Source of the DNA: Thaumasiovibrio subtropicus
GTDB lineage: Bacteria; Pseudomonadota; Gammaproteobacteria; Enterobacterales; Vibrionaceae
NCBI RefSeq assembly: GCF_019703835.1
Contig: NZ_AP023054.1
Location: forward strand, 3,557,686 to 3,621,685
Length of the DNA stretch: 64,000 nucleotides
Direction of reading: 5' to 3'
In this document: positions 38,395 to 48,161 of the stretch, piece after piece
How positions within the stretch are numbered: the stretch's first letter is position 1
Layout: each line of letters opens with the position of its first letter
Translations under genes and position numbers: made by a program
The notes under the pieces: generated by a model
Database searches by the model: none
Told to the model about the DNA's origin: nothing
Seen by the model: the letters and a program-made list of their open reading frames with translations, nothing else

Positions 38395-39375
38395 ATGTCT
38401 TCCTTTAGCTTTTCCGAGCTTACCCCTGACCGCCAACTCGATGCACTCGACAGCATCGGCATTCGCGCTGAAACTGGCCTCCTCGCGCTCAACAGTTATG
38501 AGAACCGGGTTTATCAATTTGGTGCCGAAAATGGCAAGCGCTATGTCGTCAAGTTCTACCGCCCAGAACGCTGGAGTGACGCACAGATCCTCGAGGAACA
38601 CGCCTTCGCGCAACAATTAGCCGAACATGAGATTCCTTTGGTTGCGCCCCTGACCATCGATGGACAGACTCTGCATCATTTCAATGAGGCGCGTTTTACG
38701 CTTTTCCCAAGTGTCGGTGGACGTCAATTTGAAGTCGATAACCTCGACCAGCTTGAGTGGGTTGGCCGCTATATGGGCCGCATTCATCAGGTCGGCCAGC
38801 AAGCCCCTTTCCAAGCGAGACCAACTATCGGCTTGGAAGAGTACTTGCATCAGCCTCGTCAACTGCTCGAAGGCAGCGACTTCATTCCAGTGCATATTCG
38901 CAAAGCGTTTTTCTCTGATCTCAACCTCCTCATTGCTGAAATCAGTCAACAGTGGCATAACGATTGGCAAGCCATTCGTCTTCATGGCGACTGCCATCCC
39001 GGTAACATTCTTTGGCGCGATGAGCCCCTGTTTGTCGATTTAGACGATGCGCGGAATGGACCAGCCGTCCAAGACTTGTGGATGCTGCTAAGCGGTGACA
39101 AACAAGAAAAGCTTGTTCAACTCGATACCATCTTGGAAGGGTATGAAGAGTTTTGCCAATTTGATAAAAAACAGTTGCAACTAATTGAGCCATTGCGCGG
39201 TCTACGTATGGTGTATTTTATGGCTTGGTTGGCAAAACGCTGGCAAGATCCTGCATTTCCACTCGCCTTTCCGTGGTTTGCTGATGCAAAATACTGGGAA
39301 GGGCAAGTTCTAGCATTCAAAGAGCAAATCGCAGCGCTGCGAGAGCCACCTTTGAGCTTGTCACCACAGTGGTAA
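38395..39375 (+). CDS. srkA: Stress response kinase A (YihE)
   Basis: SrkA is a Ser/Thr protein kinase of the APH/RIO-like fold that protects against envelope and oxidative stress in E. coli. The 326-aa length matches (328). Features are [10 protein letters not shown] near 33-42, [10 protein letters not shown] with the ATP-binding Lys53, HGDCHPGN at 197-204 (catalytic Asp199) and VDLDDA at 214-219 (metal Asp). ATG 38395 is chosen because family similarity starts there; the in-frame codon at 38344 adds 17 unrelated residues. dsbA follows, as in E. coli. Confidence 0.95.
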   Translation: MSSFSFSELTPDRQLDALDSIGIRAETGLLALNSYENRVYQFGAENGKRYVVKFYRPERWSDAQILEEHAFAQQLAEHEIPLVAPLTIDGQTLHHFNEARFTLFPSVGGRQFEVDNLDQLEWVGRYMGRIHQVGQQAPFQARPTIGLEEYLHQPRQLLEGSDFIPVHIRKAFFSDLNLLIAEISQQWHNDWQAIRLHGDCHPGNILWRDEPLFVDLDDARNGPAVQDLWMLLSGDKQEKLVQLDTILEGYEEFCQFDKKQLQLIEPLRGLRMVYFMAWLAKRWQDPAFPLAFPWFADAKYWEGQVLAFKEQIAALREPPLSLSPQW

Positions 39376-39419
39376 TAACAATTTTAAAACGAATAAAAGC
39401 GCATTCAAAAGGAGCTTAT

Positions 39420-40025
39420 ATGTTGAAGAAACTACTGGCATTTGCCGCAGCGACACTGATGTCACTTTCGGTGCATGCTGCCAAATTTGAAGAAGGGAAG
39501 CACTACGCTGTGCTATCGCAGCTCGATAAATCTTCTTCGCCGGTTGTCACCGAATTTTTCTCTTTCTACTGCCCACACTGTTTTCGTTTCGAGCCCTTGA
39601 TGAAGCAAGTGGAAGAGAGTTTGCCTGAAAACGCTAAGTTCCAGAAATACCATGTCAGCTTTATGGGTGGAAACATGGGTGAACCAATGAGTAAGGCCTT
39701 TGCCACTGCCATTGTACTTAACGTTAAAGACACCATTGTCCCTATCTTGTTCGACCGTATTCATGTCAAAGACAAAGCGCCTCGTAACGAAGAAGAGCTG
39801 CGTCAAATCTTCATCGACGAAGGGGTCGATGCGGCGAAGTTTGATGGTGCGTATAACGGCTTTGCGGTCAACTCAATGACCCGTCGTTACAACAAAGCAT
39901 TCCAAGATAGCGGTCTACGCGGTGTGCCAACGATTGTCGTTAACAACCAGTACCAGGTGTTGACCCAAGAACTGCAGTCTAACCAAGACTTTATCGATGT
40001 CGTCAATTACCTACTGACAAAGTAA
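39420..40025 (+). CDS. dsbA: Periplasmic thiol:disulfide oxidase DsbA
   Basis: DsbA introduces disulfides into exported proteins. From ATG 39420, with AGGAG at 39410-39414, the 201-aa precursor has a signal peptide ([19 protein letters not shown], cleavage after Ala20). The thioredoxin fold carries the active site CPHC (Cys51/Cys54 of the precursor, in FFSFYCPHC) and the cis-Pro loop RGVPTIVV. It is probably transcribed with srkA and ends in a strong terminator. Confidence 0.97.
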   Translation: MLKKLLAFAAATLMSLSVHAAKFEEGKHYAVLSQLDKSSSPVVTEFFSFYCPHCFRFEPLMKQVEESLPENAKFQKYHVSFMGGNMGEPMSKAFATAIVLNVKDTIVPILFDRIHVKDKAPRNEEELRQIFIDEGVDAAKFDGAYNGFAVNSMTRRYNKAFQDSGLRGVPTIVVNNQYQVLTQELQSNQDFIDVVNYLLTK

Positions 40026-40050
40026 AAAATCCGCTCCATAATGATATTTG

Positions 40051-40074
40051 AAAAGGCCCTACAGGGCCTTTTTG
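40051..40074 (+). terminator. Terminator after dsbA
   Basis: AAAAGGCCCT/AGGGCCTTTTT with a two- to four-base loop is a compact intrinsic terminator. Confidence 0.9.
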
Positions 40075-40108
40075 CTAGGTATAAATATCATGGAAAACAA
40101 TAATTAAC

Positions 40109-40570
40109 ATGGAAAAAATTCTAATAAGCCGTTGCCTACTCGGTGAGCAAGTCAGGTATGACGGCAATGACAACTTAATCCCGCATCCCCTTATCACCAC
40201 ATGGCGTGATCGTTGGGTGCCCGTTTGCCCAGAAGTCAGCGGTGGTTTACCGACCCCAAGACCACCCGCAGAGCTTCAGCAAGATGGCCATATCATTACC
40301 ATTGAAGGGGAAGATGTCAGCGCAGCCTTCAATCGAGGTGCACTTCATGCGCTCATGCTGTGTAAACAACACAACATTCGTTTTGCAGTACTAAAAGAAA
40401 ACAGCCCGTCTTGTGGCCGCCATCAAATCTATGACGGCACCTTCTCTGGTGTCAAAGTGGCAGGACAAGGCATGACAACGCAAGCCTTGCTAGAAGCCGG
40501 GATTCAAGTCTTTTCAGATCAGGAGTTAGATGCTTTGGCTGATGCTGTCTCCGTCATCGAGTCAAGATAG
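40109..40570 (+). CDS. DUF523 family protein
   Basis: The 153-residue protein matches the DUF523 family: the ISRCLLGEQVRYDG start, VPVCPEVSGGLPTPRPP in the middle and LKENSPSCG towards the end. These three Cys-containing motifs are the hallmark, and the role is not established (metal or thiol chemistry is possible). Its last 52 bases overlap the 3' end of the convergent acyltransferase gene. Confidence 0.9.
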   Translation: MEKILISRCLLGEQVRYDGNDNLIPHPLITTWRDRWVPVCPEVSGGLPTPRPPAELQQDGHIITIEGEDVSAAFNRGALHALMLCKQHNIRFAVLKENSPSCGRHQIYDGTFSGVKVAGQGMTTQALLEAGIQVFSDQELDALADAVSVIESR

Positions 40571-41427
40571 GCATCTTTATGTAACCAACGATCCTGCAAC
40601 CAACGTTGAAAACGACGTTTATAAACAGGATCGTTGAAGTAATCCCCTTGCAGCGTTTCATCAATGGTAATGCATTCAATGTTGACCACGATGCGCTGCA
40701 TCTTGCCCTGCAACAGATCGCGAAAAGGCTTCTCCGCATTATCGGGATAGCACAAGGTAACATCGACCACTTGTTTCATTTGAGATTGCATCGCTTGCAA
40801 CGCAAACGCTATGCCTGCGGGCTTAGGTGGCAATAAATGCCGGTAAGGGCTTTTTGTTTTCGCCTGCTTATCGACGGTAAAACGCGTCCCTTCGACAAAA
40901 TTGACAACCGTCGTCGGCGTGGCGCGAAACTTTTCACAACTGCGGCGCGTTGCTTCTAAATCACTGCCGCGTTTTTCTGGGTGTTTAAGCAAATACGCGG
41001 GCGAGTAGCGTTTCATAAAGGGCATATCGACCGCCCAACAGGCCACCCCGATAAAAGGCACGTACAGCAACTCTTTCTTCAAGAAAAACTTTGGGATAGG
41101 CATGGTACGACGGAAAACAGAAAACAACACGACGATATCCGCCCAACTAATATGATTCGATATCATCAGTGACCACGTACCCGACCGTACGTTGTCCATT
41201 CCTTCGATCTGCCATACCAGTTGCGGATTCATAAGGCTAAGTAAGCCGGCGTTCACCGCGCTCCACACTTTCATCACAGCGTGTGCGCTATGCGTTATTG
41301 CCAATTTAGCAGCGGGAAAGGGAATGAGAAGTTTGATCAACGCGAGAAAACAAATAGTGGTCGACGCCAACGCTGAATTAATCAAAACTAACGCCACATT
41401 CAGCACTAAGATTGCCCATCTCAACAC
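40519..41427 (-). CDS. yihG: PlsC-type acyltransferase (YihG-like)
   Basis: A 302-aa membrane-bound acyltransferase of the 1-acyl-glycerol-3-phosphate type. Hydrophobic segments at about residues 5-40 precede the catalytic HX4D motif NHISWAD (His92, Asp97) and the substrate motif FVEGTRF near 176. The size and the position near dsbA and DUF523 fit E. coli YihG, which is reported to add acyl chains during phospholipid synthesis. The start seems to be GTG at 41427, with GGAGAGGCAG upstream. The tail overlaps DUF523 in antisense. Confidence 0.88.
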   Translation of the reverse strand: MLRWAILVLNVALVLINSALASTTICFLALIKLLIPFPAAKLAITHSAHAVMKVWSAVNAGLLSLMNPQLVWQIEGMDNVRSGTWSLMISNHISWADIVVLFSVFRRTMPIPKFFLKKELLYVPFIGVACWAVDMPFMKRYSPAYLLKHPEKRGSDLEATRRSCEKFRATPTTVVNFVEGTRFTVDKQAKTKSPYRHLLPPKPAGIAFALQAMQSQMKQVVDVTLCYPDNAEKPFRDLLQGKMQRIVVNIECITIDETLQGDYFNDPVYKRRFQRWLQDRWLHKDAYLDSMTETASAKASNS

Positions 41428-41477
41428 GCGAACTGCCTCTCCTTACTGTTTGAATAGTCGCGCATTGTACATGAAAT

Positions 41478-43004
41478 TCACACGGCCTGCGCGGTGAGCT
41501 GTTTGAGCAATCTGTCCATGGCTCGATAGCCGAGTGCTTCAGCGAGATGACTGCGATGAATCTCTGCCTCACCTTGTAAATCGGCAATCGTGCGCGCCAC
41601 TTTAATAATACGGTGATAGGCGCGAATTGATAACCCTAACTGATGCAGCGCGCTCTCAAGAAAGGCTGCATCACCGGCTTGTAAGGCACAATCTCGGTCA
41701 AGCTCGCGATTTGACAACAACGCATTCACTTTCCCCGCACGTGCCAGCATGATCTCTCGGGCACGATACACACGCGCTTTCACGACCTGAGTCGGCTCGC
41801 CGCGGTCGCCGCCATTCGCTAATGTTCCTTGTGGTAATAGCGGTATTTCTAATGACATATCAAAGCGATCGAGTAAGGGCCCTGAGAGGCGACTCAAATA
41901 ACGTAAGATCACCTGTGGATTAGTACGGGTTTGACTGCCTTCATAGTAGCCTGTCGGACTTGGATTGAGGGCACCAAGGAGTTGAAAGCGTGCTGGAAAG
42001 GTGGTTTTTTGCGTCGCCCGAGAGATCACGATCTCGCCAGATTCCAGCGGCTCACGTAATGAATCCAACACTTTCCGTTCAAATTCGGGCATTTCGTCTA
42101 AAAAAAGCACACCGTTATGCGCCAATGAAATTTCTCCGGGGCGAGGTGTCGAACCCCCTCCCACCAGTGCTGCCATCGACGAGGAGTGATGAGGGGCTCG
42201 AAAAGGTCGATTCCGCCAGTTGCCTTCATGGATATCTTGTTGGGTCAAAGACGCGACGGACGCCGTCTCCATCGCTTCCTCAATGGTCATGGTGGGCAAT
42301 AAATCGCAAAGGCGTGAGGCCAGCATCGTTTTACCTGTGCCGGGCGGCCCCATAAACAGTAAATTATGGCCACCAGCCGCGGCAATTTCTAAACTGCGCT
42401 TACCTTGTTGCTGACCAATAATATCCTGTAAGTCGCGCCCTGATGCTGCGGCTTGCGCCTGCTCAATCACTGGTGACTGCAGCGTCAGCGCCTGTTGTCC
42501 CGACAGGTAGCCACACACTTCAAGCAAACTCACTGCCGACTTATGGAACTCACTACCGACTAACGCCGCTTGCCCTGCATTGCAATGGGGAACAACCAAG
42601 GTGCGCTTCGCTTGTTTCACCGCGACCGCAGCAGGTAATACGCCTTTCACACCACGCAACTCTCCAGAGAGTGCCAACTCACCGACAAATTCACATTCTG
42701 CCAATAGCGTATCTGGGATTTGTGCCGATGCAGCGAGAATACCAAGTGCGATAGGAAGATCAAAACGCCCTCCCTCTTTGGGGAGGTCCGCAGGGGCGAG
42801 ATTGACCGTGATTCGCCTTGAGGGAAACTCAAAGTTCGCGTTAATGATCGCACTGCGTACGCGATCTTTCGCTTCTTTCACCGTCGTCTCAGGCAATCCA
42901 ACAAGTTGAAAAGCAGGCATACCATTACTGATATGCACTTCAACCGTCACGGCAGGCGCACTGACTCCCACACTCGCGCGGCTATGCACAATGGCTAATG
43001 ACAT
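41478..43004 (-). CDS. comM: Magnesium-chelatase-like AAA+ protein ComM (YifB)
   Basis: ComM is a hexameric helicase that promotes branch migration during natural transformation. The 508-aa protein starts MSLAIVHSRASVGV and has an N-terminal Lon-like ChlI domain to about residue 160, then the AAA+ core with Walker A GPPGTGKT at 219-226, Walker B LFLDEMPEF, and a C-terminal Mg-chelatase subdomain (NRELDRDCALQ onward). ATG 43004 is preferred to an in-frame codon at 43076 that adds 24 Cys-rich unrelated residues. It is divergent from the ilvGMEDA leader. Confidence 0.95.
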   Translation of the reverse strand: MSLAIVHSRASVGVSAPAVTVEVHISNGMPAFQLVGLPETTVKEAKDRVRSAIINANFEFPSRRITVNLAPADLPKEGGRFDLPIALGILAASAQIPDTLLAECEFVGELALSGELRGVKGVLPAAVAVKQAKRTLVVPHCNAGQAALVGSEFHKSAVSLLEVCGYLSGQQALTLQSPVIEQAQAAASGRDLQDIIGQQQGKRSLEIAAAGGHNLLFMGPPGTGKTMLASRLCDLLPTMTIEEAMETASVASLTQQDIHEGNWRNRPFRAPHHSSSMAALVGGGSTPRPGEISLAHNGVLFLDEMPEFERKVLDSLREPLESGEIVISRATQKTTFPARFQLLGALNPSPTGYYEGSQTRTNPQVILRYLSRLSGPLLDRFDMSLEIPLLPQGTLANGGDRGEPTQVVKARVYRAREIMLARAGKVNALLSNRELDRDCALQAGDAAFLESALHQLGLSIRAYHRIIKVARTIADLQGEAEIHRSHLAEALGYRAMDRLLKQLTAQAV

Positions 43005-43094
43005 CCTGTCATTCACTCCCTGAATCCTACAATTCGAACACACACAGTTAACGATTTTGAGTAGCAAGCTGCACAAGTTTTTTTCACTTTTTAC

Positions 43095-43123
43095 TTGTCA
43101 TGTGACCTATGTCTGTGTTACTC
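43095..43123 (+). promoter_or_regulatory. Possible ilvGMEDA promoter (weak)
   Basis: TTGTCA at 43095-43100 is followed 17 bases later by TTACTC. The -10 is poor; a start here would leave a leader of about 60 bases before the leader peptide. Other candidates cannot be excluded. Confidence 0.3.
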
Positions 43124-43189
43124 CTAAAGACAAGCAACACAACTACATAAAAATAGCGTTTTTAACCAAATTTATTGGATAGACAGTCA

Positions 43190-43279
43190 ATGCACTTTAC
43201 TGCCAACGTTCTCGTCCTCATTATCGACATTATTGTGGTGATTCTATCACCGCAACGGGGGCGAGCAGGCGCAAAATAA
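43190..43279 (+). CDS. ilvL: ilvGMEDA operon leader peptide
   Basis: A 29-codon ORF begins ATG at 43190, with GGATAGACA just upstream, and ends TAA at 43279. It encodes MHFTANVLVLIIDIIVVIL and then SPQRGRAGAK. Twelve of the thirteen residues from Val7 to Leu19 are Val, Leu or Ile. These are exactly the amino acids made by the pathway, which is the signature of attenuation by branched-chain aminoacyl-tRNA supply. The peptide is followed by an attenuator terminator and then ilvG. It is shorter than E. coli IlvL (32 aa) but of the same design. The RNA pairing sites are given in the attenuator entry. Confidence 0.92.
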   Translation: MHFTANVLVLIIDIIVVILSPQRGRAGAK

Positions 43280-43333
43280 GGCAGACACAGCAAACGCAAA
43301 GCCCCCGCACTGAAAAGTCCGGGGGCTTTTTTA
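43211..43333 (+). promoter_or_regulatory. Attenuator of ilvGMEDA (mutually exclusive RNA hairpins)
   Basis: Four segments can be read. Segment 1, CTCGTCCTC (43211-43219), lies in the control codons and can pair over nine positions (three G-U) with segment 2, GGGGGCGAG (43257-43265). Segment 2 also contains CGGGGGC (43256-43262), which is perfectly complementary to segment 3, GCCCCCG (43301-43307). Segment 3 pairs with segment 4, CGGGGGC (43320-43326), followed by six T, as the terminator. Ribosome stalling at Val/Leu/Ile codons would free segment 2 to sequester segment 3 and allow read-through. Confidence 0.88.
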
Positions 43334-43416
43334 CATCATCAGAACGCAACACACTTTTAGAATAATTATTCACTAAAATGCGGATATAACACACTAGGAC
43401 AGGCAAGGAGAAAATC

Positions 43417-45063
43417 ATGACAGGCGCAGAGTTGGTGGTACAGACACTGCATAAAAAAGGGATTAGCAGAGTTTTCGGCTACCCAGGCGGTGCAATCATG
43501 CCCATATATGATGCTCTCTACGATGGTGGCGTTGAACATATTTTATGCCGTCATGAGCAAGGCGCGGCGATGGCAGCGATCGGGATGGCTCGCGCAACAC
43601 AAGACGTTGCGGTCTGTATGGCGACTTCCGGTCCCGGTGCAACTAACCTAGTGACTGGACTTGCCGATGCATTCCTAGACTCCATCCCGCTGGTTGCCAT
43701 TACAGGTCAGGTGGCCAGCTCTCACATTGGCACCGATGCCTTCCAAGAGATGGACGTGATTGGCATGTCACTCTCTTGTACCAAGCATAGCTACCTAGTC
43801 ACTGACATCAATGAGTTAGCTCCAACGCTCTCAGAAGCCTTTGAAGTCGCAAAATCTGGCCGCCCTGGCCCTGTTGTTGTGGATATCGCAAAGGATGTTC
43901 AGCTTGCGCAAGCACCTGTTCATTTAGCACCTCCCTTCACTCCACCAGCTTCGCCTGTCGCCAGCGCTGAAGAGATCGCAAAAGCACAAGCCCTGTTATC
44001 CGCAAGCAGCCGACCTGTGCTGTATGTAGGTGGTGGTGTCCAGTTGGGGCATGCAACCAATGCCGTTCGCACGTTTTTACGCCTTAATCCAATGCCTTCT
44101 GTCAGCACACTCAAAGGCCTTGGTTCCATTGAGCGCCATGATCCTCACTATTTGGGCATGCTGGGAATGCACGGCACGAAAGCGGCCAACTTAATTGTTC
44201 AAGAGTGCGACCTATTGATCGCTGTGGGTGCACGATTTGACGATCGCGTCACCGGTAAGCTCGATACCTTTGCACCCAATGCCAAAGTGATTCATATCGA
44301 TATCGATGCGGCAGAAATCCACAAACTGCGCACGGCGAATGCCCCTGTCCGAAGTGAAATTCCCGCCGCACTGTCTCAGCTTGAGTTGAGCCAAGATATT
44401 AGTGAATGGGTGACACACAGCGAAACACTGCGCAGCAGCTTTAAGTGGCGCTATGACCATCCGGGCGAGTTAATTTATGCTCCGGGCCTCTTGAAACAGC
44501 TCTCTGACATGATGCCAGACACCAGTATGGTTTCAACGGATGTGGGACAGCACCAGATGTGGGCCGCCCAGCATATCCAACCCCGTGAACCTCAAAATTT
44601 CATCACCTCCGCAGGCCTCGGCACCATGGGCTTTGGTTTACCGGCTGCGATGGGTGCGGCGGTTGCAAGACCGGATGACCAATCTATCCTAATCACAGGC
44701 GATGGGTCATTTATGATGAACATTCAAGAGCTGGGAACGTTAAAACGTCGTCAAATTCCGGTCAAGATGGTCTTGCTGAATAACCAACGCCTAGGAATGG
44801 TTCGCCAATGGCAGTCACTGTTCTTTGATGGCCGCCACAGCGAAACGATTTTGGATGACAACCCTGACTTTGTCATGCTAGCGAAAGCATTTGATATCCC
44901 GGGTAAAACCATCACAAAAAAAGAAGAAGTAGAACCCGCTTTAAAAGAGATGCTAGCCAGTAAAACGGCATATCTACTTCATGTGTTAATCGACGAAGAA
45001 GAAAATGTATGGCCACTCGTACCACCGGGTGCTTCGAATAACGAAATGCTGGAGAACACCTAA
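43417..45063 (+). CDS. ilvG: Acetolactate synthase isozyme II, large subunit
   Basis: IlvG condenses pyruvate with pyruvate or 2-oxobutyrate using thiamine diphosphate. The 548-aa protein is full length with no frameshift, unlike the silent ilvG of E. coli K-12. Key features: [15 protein letters not shown] near 20-34, catalytic Glu47 in CRHEQGAAM, and the TPP/Mg motif [12 protein letters not shown] from 428 ending at LLNNQ. RBS AAGGAGAAAATC precedes the ATG. ilvM starts one base after the stop. Confidence 0.97.
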   Translation: MTGAELVVQTLHKKGISRVFGYPGGAIMPIYDALYDGGVEHILCRHEQGAAMAAIGMARATQDVAVCMATSGPGATNLVTGLADAFLDSIPLVAITGQVASSHIGTDAFQEMDVIGMSLSCTKHSYLVTDINELAPTLSEAFEVAKSGRPGPVVVDIAKDVQLAQAPVHLAPPFTPPASPVASAEEIAKAQALLSASSRPVLYVGGGVQLGHATNAVRTFLRLNPMPSVSTLKGLGSIERHDPHYLGMLGMHGTKAANLIVQECDLLIAVGARFDDRVTGKLDTFAPNAKVIHIDIDAAEIHKLRTANAPVRSEIPAALSQLELSQDISEWVTHSETLRSSFKWRYDHPGELIYAPGLLKQLSDMMPDTSMVSTDVGQHQMWAAQHIQPREPQNFITSAGLGTMGFGLPAAMGAAVARPDDQSILITGDGSFMMNIQELGTLKRRQIPVKMVLLNNQRLGMVRQWQSLFFDGRHSETILDDNPDFVMLAKAFDIPGKTITKKEEVEPALKEMLASKTAYLLHVLIDEEENVWPLVPPGASNNEMLENT

Positions 45064-45064
45064 G

Positions 45065-45349
45065 ATGCAAAGATATTTAATCGACATTAAGGCAGATGAT
45101 AAGCCTGTTTTACTAGAGCGTGTTCTTCGAGTTGTTCGCCACCGAGGCTTTGTCATCAAACAAGTCGCTGGTACGCAAAATCATGAAAGTAAAATTGCGA
45201 GTGTTGAAATCATCGTCGATAGTGATCGTCCCATTTCATTTCTCACCAATCAAATTGAAAAATTATGGGACGTACGGACAGTTGAGGTAACGCAAATCGA
45301 CAGCGATTCGCTCCCCAACAACAACCTACAACAAAAAATTTGCGCATAA
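45065..45349 (+). CDS. ilvM: Acetolactate synthase isozyme II, small subunit
   Basis: IlvM is the ACT-domain regulatory subunit that activates IlvG. The 94-residue product starts MQRYLIDIKADDKPVLLERV and consists of a single ACT fold (beta-alpha-beta-beta-alpha-beta) through about residue 78. E. coli IlvM is 87 aa. Start ATG 45065 is one base after the ilvG stop (TAAGATG); an in-frame codon at 45005 lies inside ilvG and is not the start. Isozyme II is typically insensitive to valine. Confidence 0.95.
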   Translation: MQRYLIDIKADDKPVLLERVLRVVRHRGFVIKQVAGTQNHESKIASVEIIVDSDRPISFLTNQIEKLWDVRTVEVTQIDSDSLPNNNLQQKICA

Positions 45350-45360
45350 GGAAGGCAATA

Positions 45361-46305
45361 ATGGCAACGAAAACCGCAGACTACATCTGGTTCAATGGTG
45401 AAATGGTACCTTGGGCTGACGCCAACGTTCACGTGCTTACGCACGCAATGCACTATGGTACCTCAGTCTTTGAAGGTGTCCGCTGTTACAACACGCCTAA
45501 GGGCCCGATTGTCTTCCGCCACCACGAACATGCGCAGCGATTGAAAGATTCTGCAAAAATTTACCGTTTTCCTATCCCATACTCTGTCGAAGAGATCATG
45601 GAAGCGACGCGTGAAACGCTTCGCCAAAACAAGCTGGACAATGCTTACATCCGTCCGCTTGGGTTCGTTGGCAATGTTGGCCTAGGGGTTTGCCCACCAG
45701 CCGATACGGAAATGGACCTCATCATCGCTGCATTCCCATGGGGTTCTTACTTAGGTGAAGAAGCACTTGAAAAAGGGGTGGATGCGATGATTTCTAGTTG
45801 GAATCGAGCAGCACCCAATACCATACCGACAGCGGCAAAAGCGGGCGGTAACTACCTGTCATCACTCCTTGTTGGCGGTGAAGCACGTCGCCATGGTTAT
45901 GATGAAGGCATCGCTTTAAGCGTTGACGGCTACCTTTCAGAAGGTGCCGGTGAGAATATCTTTGTGATTAAAGATGGCGTTATTACGACCCCACCAGCAA
46001 CCAGTGCCATCCTACCGGGCATCACCCGCGACTCCATCATGACCATTGCTCGCGATAAGGGCTATGAAGTACGTGAAGCCAATATTGCCCGTGAAGCTCT
46101 CTACCTCGCTGACGAAGTCTTTATGACAGGTACGGCGGCGGAGGTTGTTCCTGTGGCCACCATCGACAAAATAGAAGTGGGCGAAGGCAAACGTGGCCCT
46201 ATCACTAAGGAACTGCAAGCAGCGTACTTTGGCCTGTTCAATGGTACGACAGAAGATAAGTGGGGCTGGTTAGACTACGTGTACCCAGCAGACGCGGCGA
46301 AATAA
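45361..46305 (+). CDS. ilvE: Branched-chain amino acid aminotransferase
   Basis: IlvE, a PLP class IV aminotransferase, carries out the last step of Ile, Val and Leu synthesis. The 314-aa protein has HYGTSVFEGVRCY near 31-43, the PLP Lys160 in PTAAKAGGNY and the LSEGAGENIFVIKDG segment. It begins at ATG 45361 with AAGGAAGG upstream. It is the third enzyme-coding segment of the operon and is followed by ilvD after 12 bases. Confidence 0.97.
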   Translation: MATKTADYIWFNGEMVPWADANVHVLTHAMHYGTSVFEGVRCYNTPKGPIVFRHHEHAQRLKDSAKIYRFPIPYSVEEIMEATRETLRQNKLDNAYIRPLGFVGNVGLGVCPPADTEMDLIIAAFPWGSYLGEEALEKGVDAMISSWNRAAPNTIPTAAKAGGNYLSSLLVGGEARRHGYDEGIALSVDGYLSEGAGENIFVIKDGVITTPPATSAILPGITRDSIMTIARDKGYEVREANIAREALYLADEVFMTGTAAEVVPVATIDKIEVGEGKRGPITKELQAAYFGLFNGTTEDKWGWLDYVYPADAAK

Positions 46306-46317
46306 GGAAGTACTCAG

Positions 46318-48159
46318 ATGCCAAAATATAGATCAGCAACCACGACTCATGGCCGTAATATGGCCGGTGCCCGCGCGCTATGGCGTGCAACGGGTGTTAA
46401 AGAAGAAGATTTCGGCAAACCTATTATTGCTGTCGTAAACTCCTTTACCCAATTCGTTCCGGGTCACGTCCACCTCAAGGATATGGGTCAACTTGTCGCG
46501 CGTGAAATCGAGAAAGCCGGCGGTATCGCGAAAGAGTTTAACACCATCGCTGTCGATGATGGCATTGCAATGGGGCATGGTGGCATGCTCTATTCCCTCC
46601 CATCAAGAGAGCTGATCGCCGATTCTGTCGAGTATATGGTTAACGCTCACTGCGCGGATGCCATGGTCTGCATCTCAAACTGCGACAAAATCACCCCGGG
46701 CATGCTGATGGCGTCTATGCGTCTAAACATTCCGGTGATCTTCGTTTCTGGCGGCCCGATGGAAGCGGGGAAAACAAAACTCTCCGATCAGATCATTAAG
46801 CTCGATTTAGTCGACGCCATGATCCAAGGGGCTGATCCGAAAGTTTCTGATGAGCAGAGCCAGCAAATTGAGCGCAGTGCCTGCCCAACATGTGGATCCT
46901 GCTCGGGGATGTTTACTGCAAACTCGATGAACTGCCTAACAGAAGCCCTTGGACTCTCTCAGCCGGGTAATGGCTCGATGCTGGCAACCCATGCTGATCG
47001 TGAAGCGCTATTTATCAACGCTGGTAAGCGTATCGTTGAGTTGACTCGTCGTTATTATGAGCAAGATGATGAATCCGCACTGCCTCGCAATATCGCAACG
47101 TTCAACGCATTTGAAAATGCGATGGCACTCGATATCGCGATGGGCGGCTCAACCAACACTATTCTCCACCTACTGGCTGCTGCGCAAGAAGGTGAAGTCG
47201 ACTTTGATATGGAAGACATCGACCGTCTTTCCCGTCAAGTACCGCATCTTTGTAAAGTCGCGCCCTCTACCCAGAAGTACCATATGGAAGATGTTCACCG
47301 TGCTGGTGGTGTAATGGCGATTTTGGGTGAACTCGACCGTGCAGGTTTGCTGCACAACGACGCACGTACCGTCCTCGGCCTTTCAATGAAAGAGCAACTT
47401 GCCCAATACGACATCATGCAAACAGAAGACGCTGACGTGTTGACGTTTTACCGTGCAGGCCCTGCTGGTATTCGAACAACCCAAGCCTTCTCGCAAGATT
47501 GCCGTTGGGATCGCCTCGATGATGATCGCGTCGATGGCTGTATTCGCACTAAAGAAAATGCCTTTAGTCAGGATGGTGGCCTTGCAGTGCTAACGGGCAA
47601 CATTGCGCTGGATGGCTGTATCGTTAAAACAGCCGGTGTCGATGAGAGCATTCTGAAGTTCACTGGGCCTGCGGTTGTGTTTGAAAGCCAAGAAGATGCC
47701 GTAGAGGGCATCTTGGGTGGCAAAGTTAAAGCAGGCGATGTGGTTATTATTCGCTACGAAGGCCCGAAAGGTGGTCCAGGTATGCAAGAAATGCTCTACC
47801 CAACGACCTACCTCAAGTCGATGGGCCTAGGTAAAGAGTGTGCCTTATTAACTGATGGCCGCTTCTCTGGCGGGACGTCAGGGCTTTCCATTGGTCATGC
47901 ATCACCTGAAGCCGCCAATGGCGGTACGATTGGCTTAGTCGAAGACGGCGATATCATCTGTATCGACATTCCAGAACGTACGATTGATCTGCAAGTTGAT
48001 GAGCAGTCTCTTGCTGACCGACGCGCAGCTGCTGAAGCACGTGGCTGGAAACCAAAGAACCGTCAACGTGAAGTCTCTTTTGCCTTAAAAGCCTACGCTA
48101 GCATGGCGACGAGTGCTGATAAGGGCGCCGTTCGTGATAAGCGCTTGCTTGAGGAGTAA
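46318..48159 (+). CDS. ilvD: Dihydroxy-acid dehydratase
   Basis: IlvD dehydrates dihydroxy acids to 2-oxo acids in Ile and Val synthesis, using an Fe-S cluster. The 613-aa length is normal. Cluster-binding cysteines are in [11 protein letters not shown] and [20 protein letters not shown], and the C-terminal [20 protein letters not shown] motif is intact. It sits between ilvE and ilvA with short spacers, as in E. coli. Confidence 0.97.
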   Translation: MPKYRSATTTHGRNMAGARALWRATGVKEEDFGKPIIAVVNSFTQFVPGHVHLKDMGQLVAREIEKAGGIAKEFNTIAVDDGIAMGHGGMLYSLPSRELIADSVEYMVNAHCADAMVCISNCDKITPGMLMASMRLNIPVIFVSGGPMEAGKTKLSDQIIKLDLVDAMIQGADPKVSDEQSQQIERSACPTCGSCSGMFTANSMNCLTEALGLSQPGNGSMLATHADREALFINAGKRIVELTRRYYEQDDESALPRNIATFNAFENAMALDIAMGGSTNTILHLLAAAQEGEVDFDMEDIDRLSRQVPHLCKVAPSTQKYHMEDVHRAGGVMAILGELDRAGLLHNDARTVLGLSMKEQLAQYDIMQTEDADVLTFYRAGPAGIRTTQAFSQDCRWDRLDDDRVDGCIRTKENAFSQDGGLAVLTGNIALDGCIVKTAGVDESILKFTGPAVVFESQEDAVEGILGGKVKAGDVVIIRYEGPKGGPGMQEMLYPTTYLKSMGLGKECALLTDGRFSGGTSGLSIGHASPEAANGGTIGLVEDGDIICIDIPERTIDLQVDEQSLADRRAAAEARGWKPKNRQREVSFALKAYASMATSADKGAVRDKRLLEE

Positions 48160-48161
48160 CT

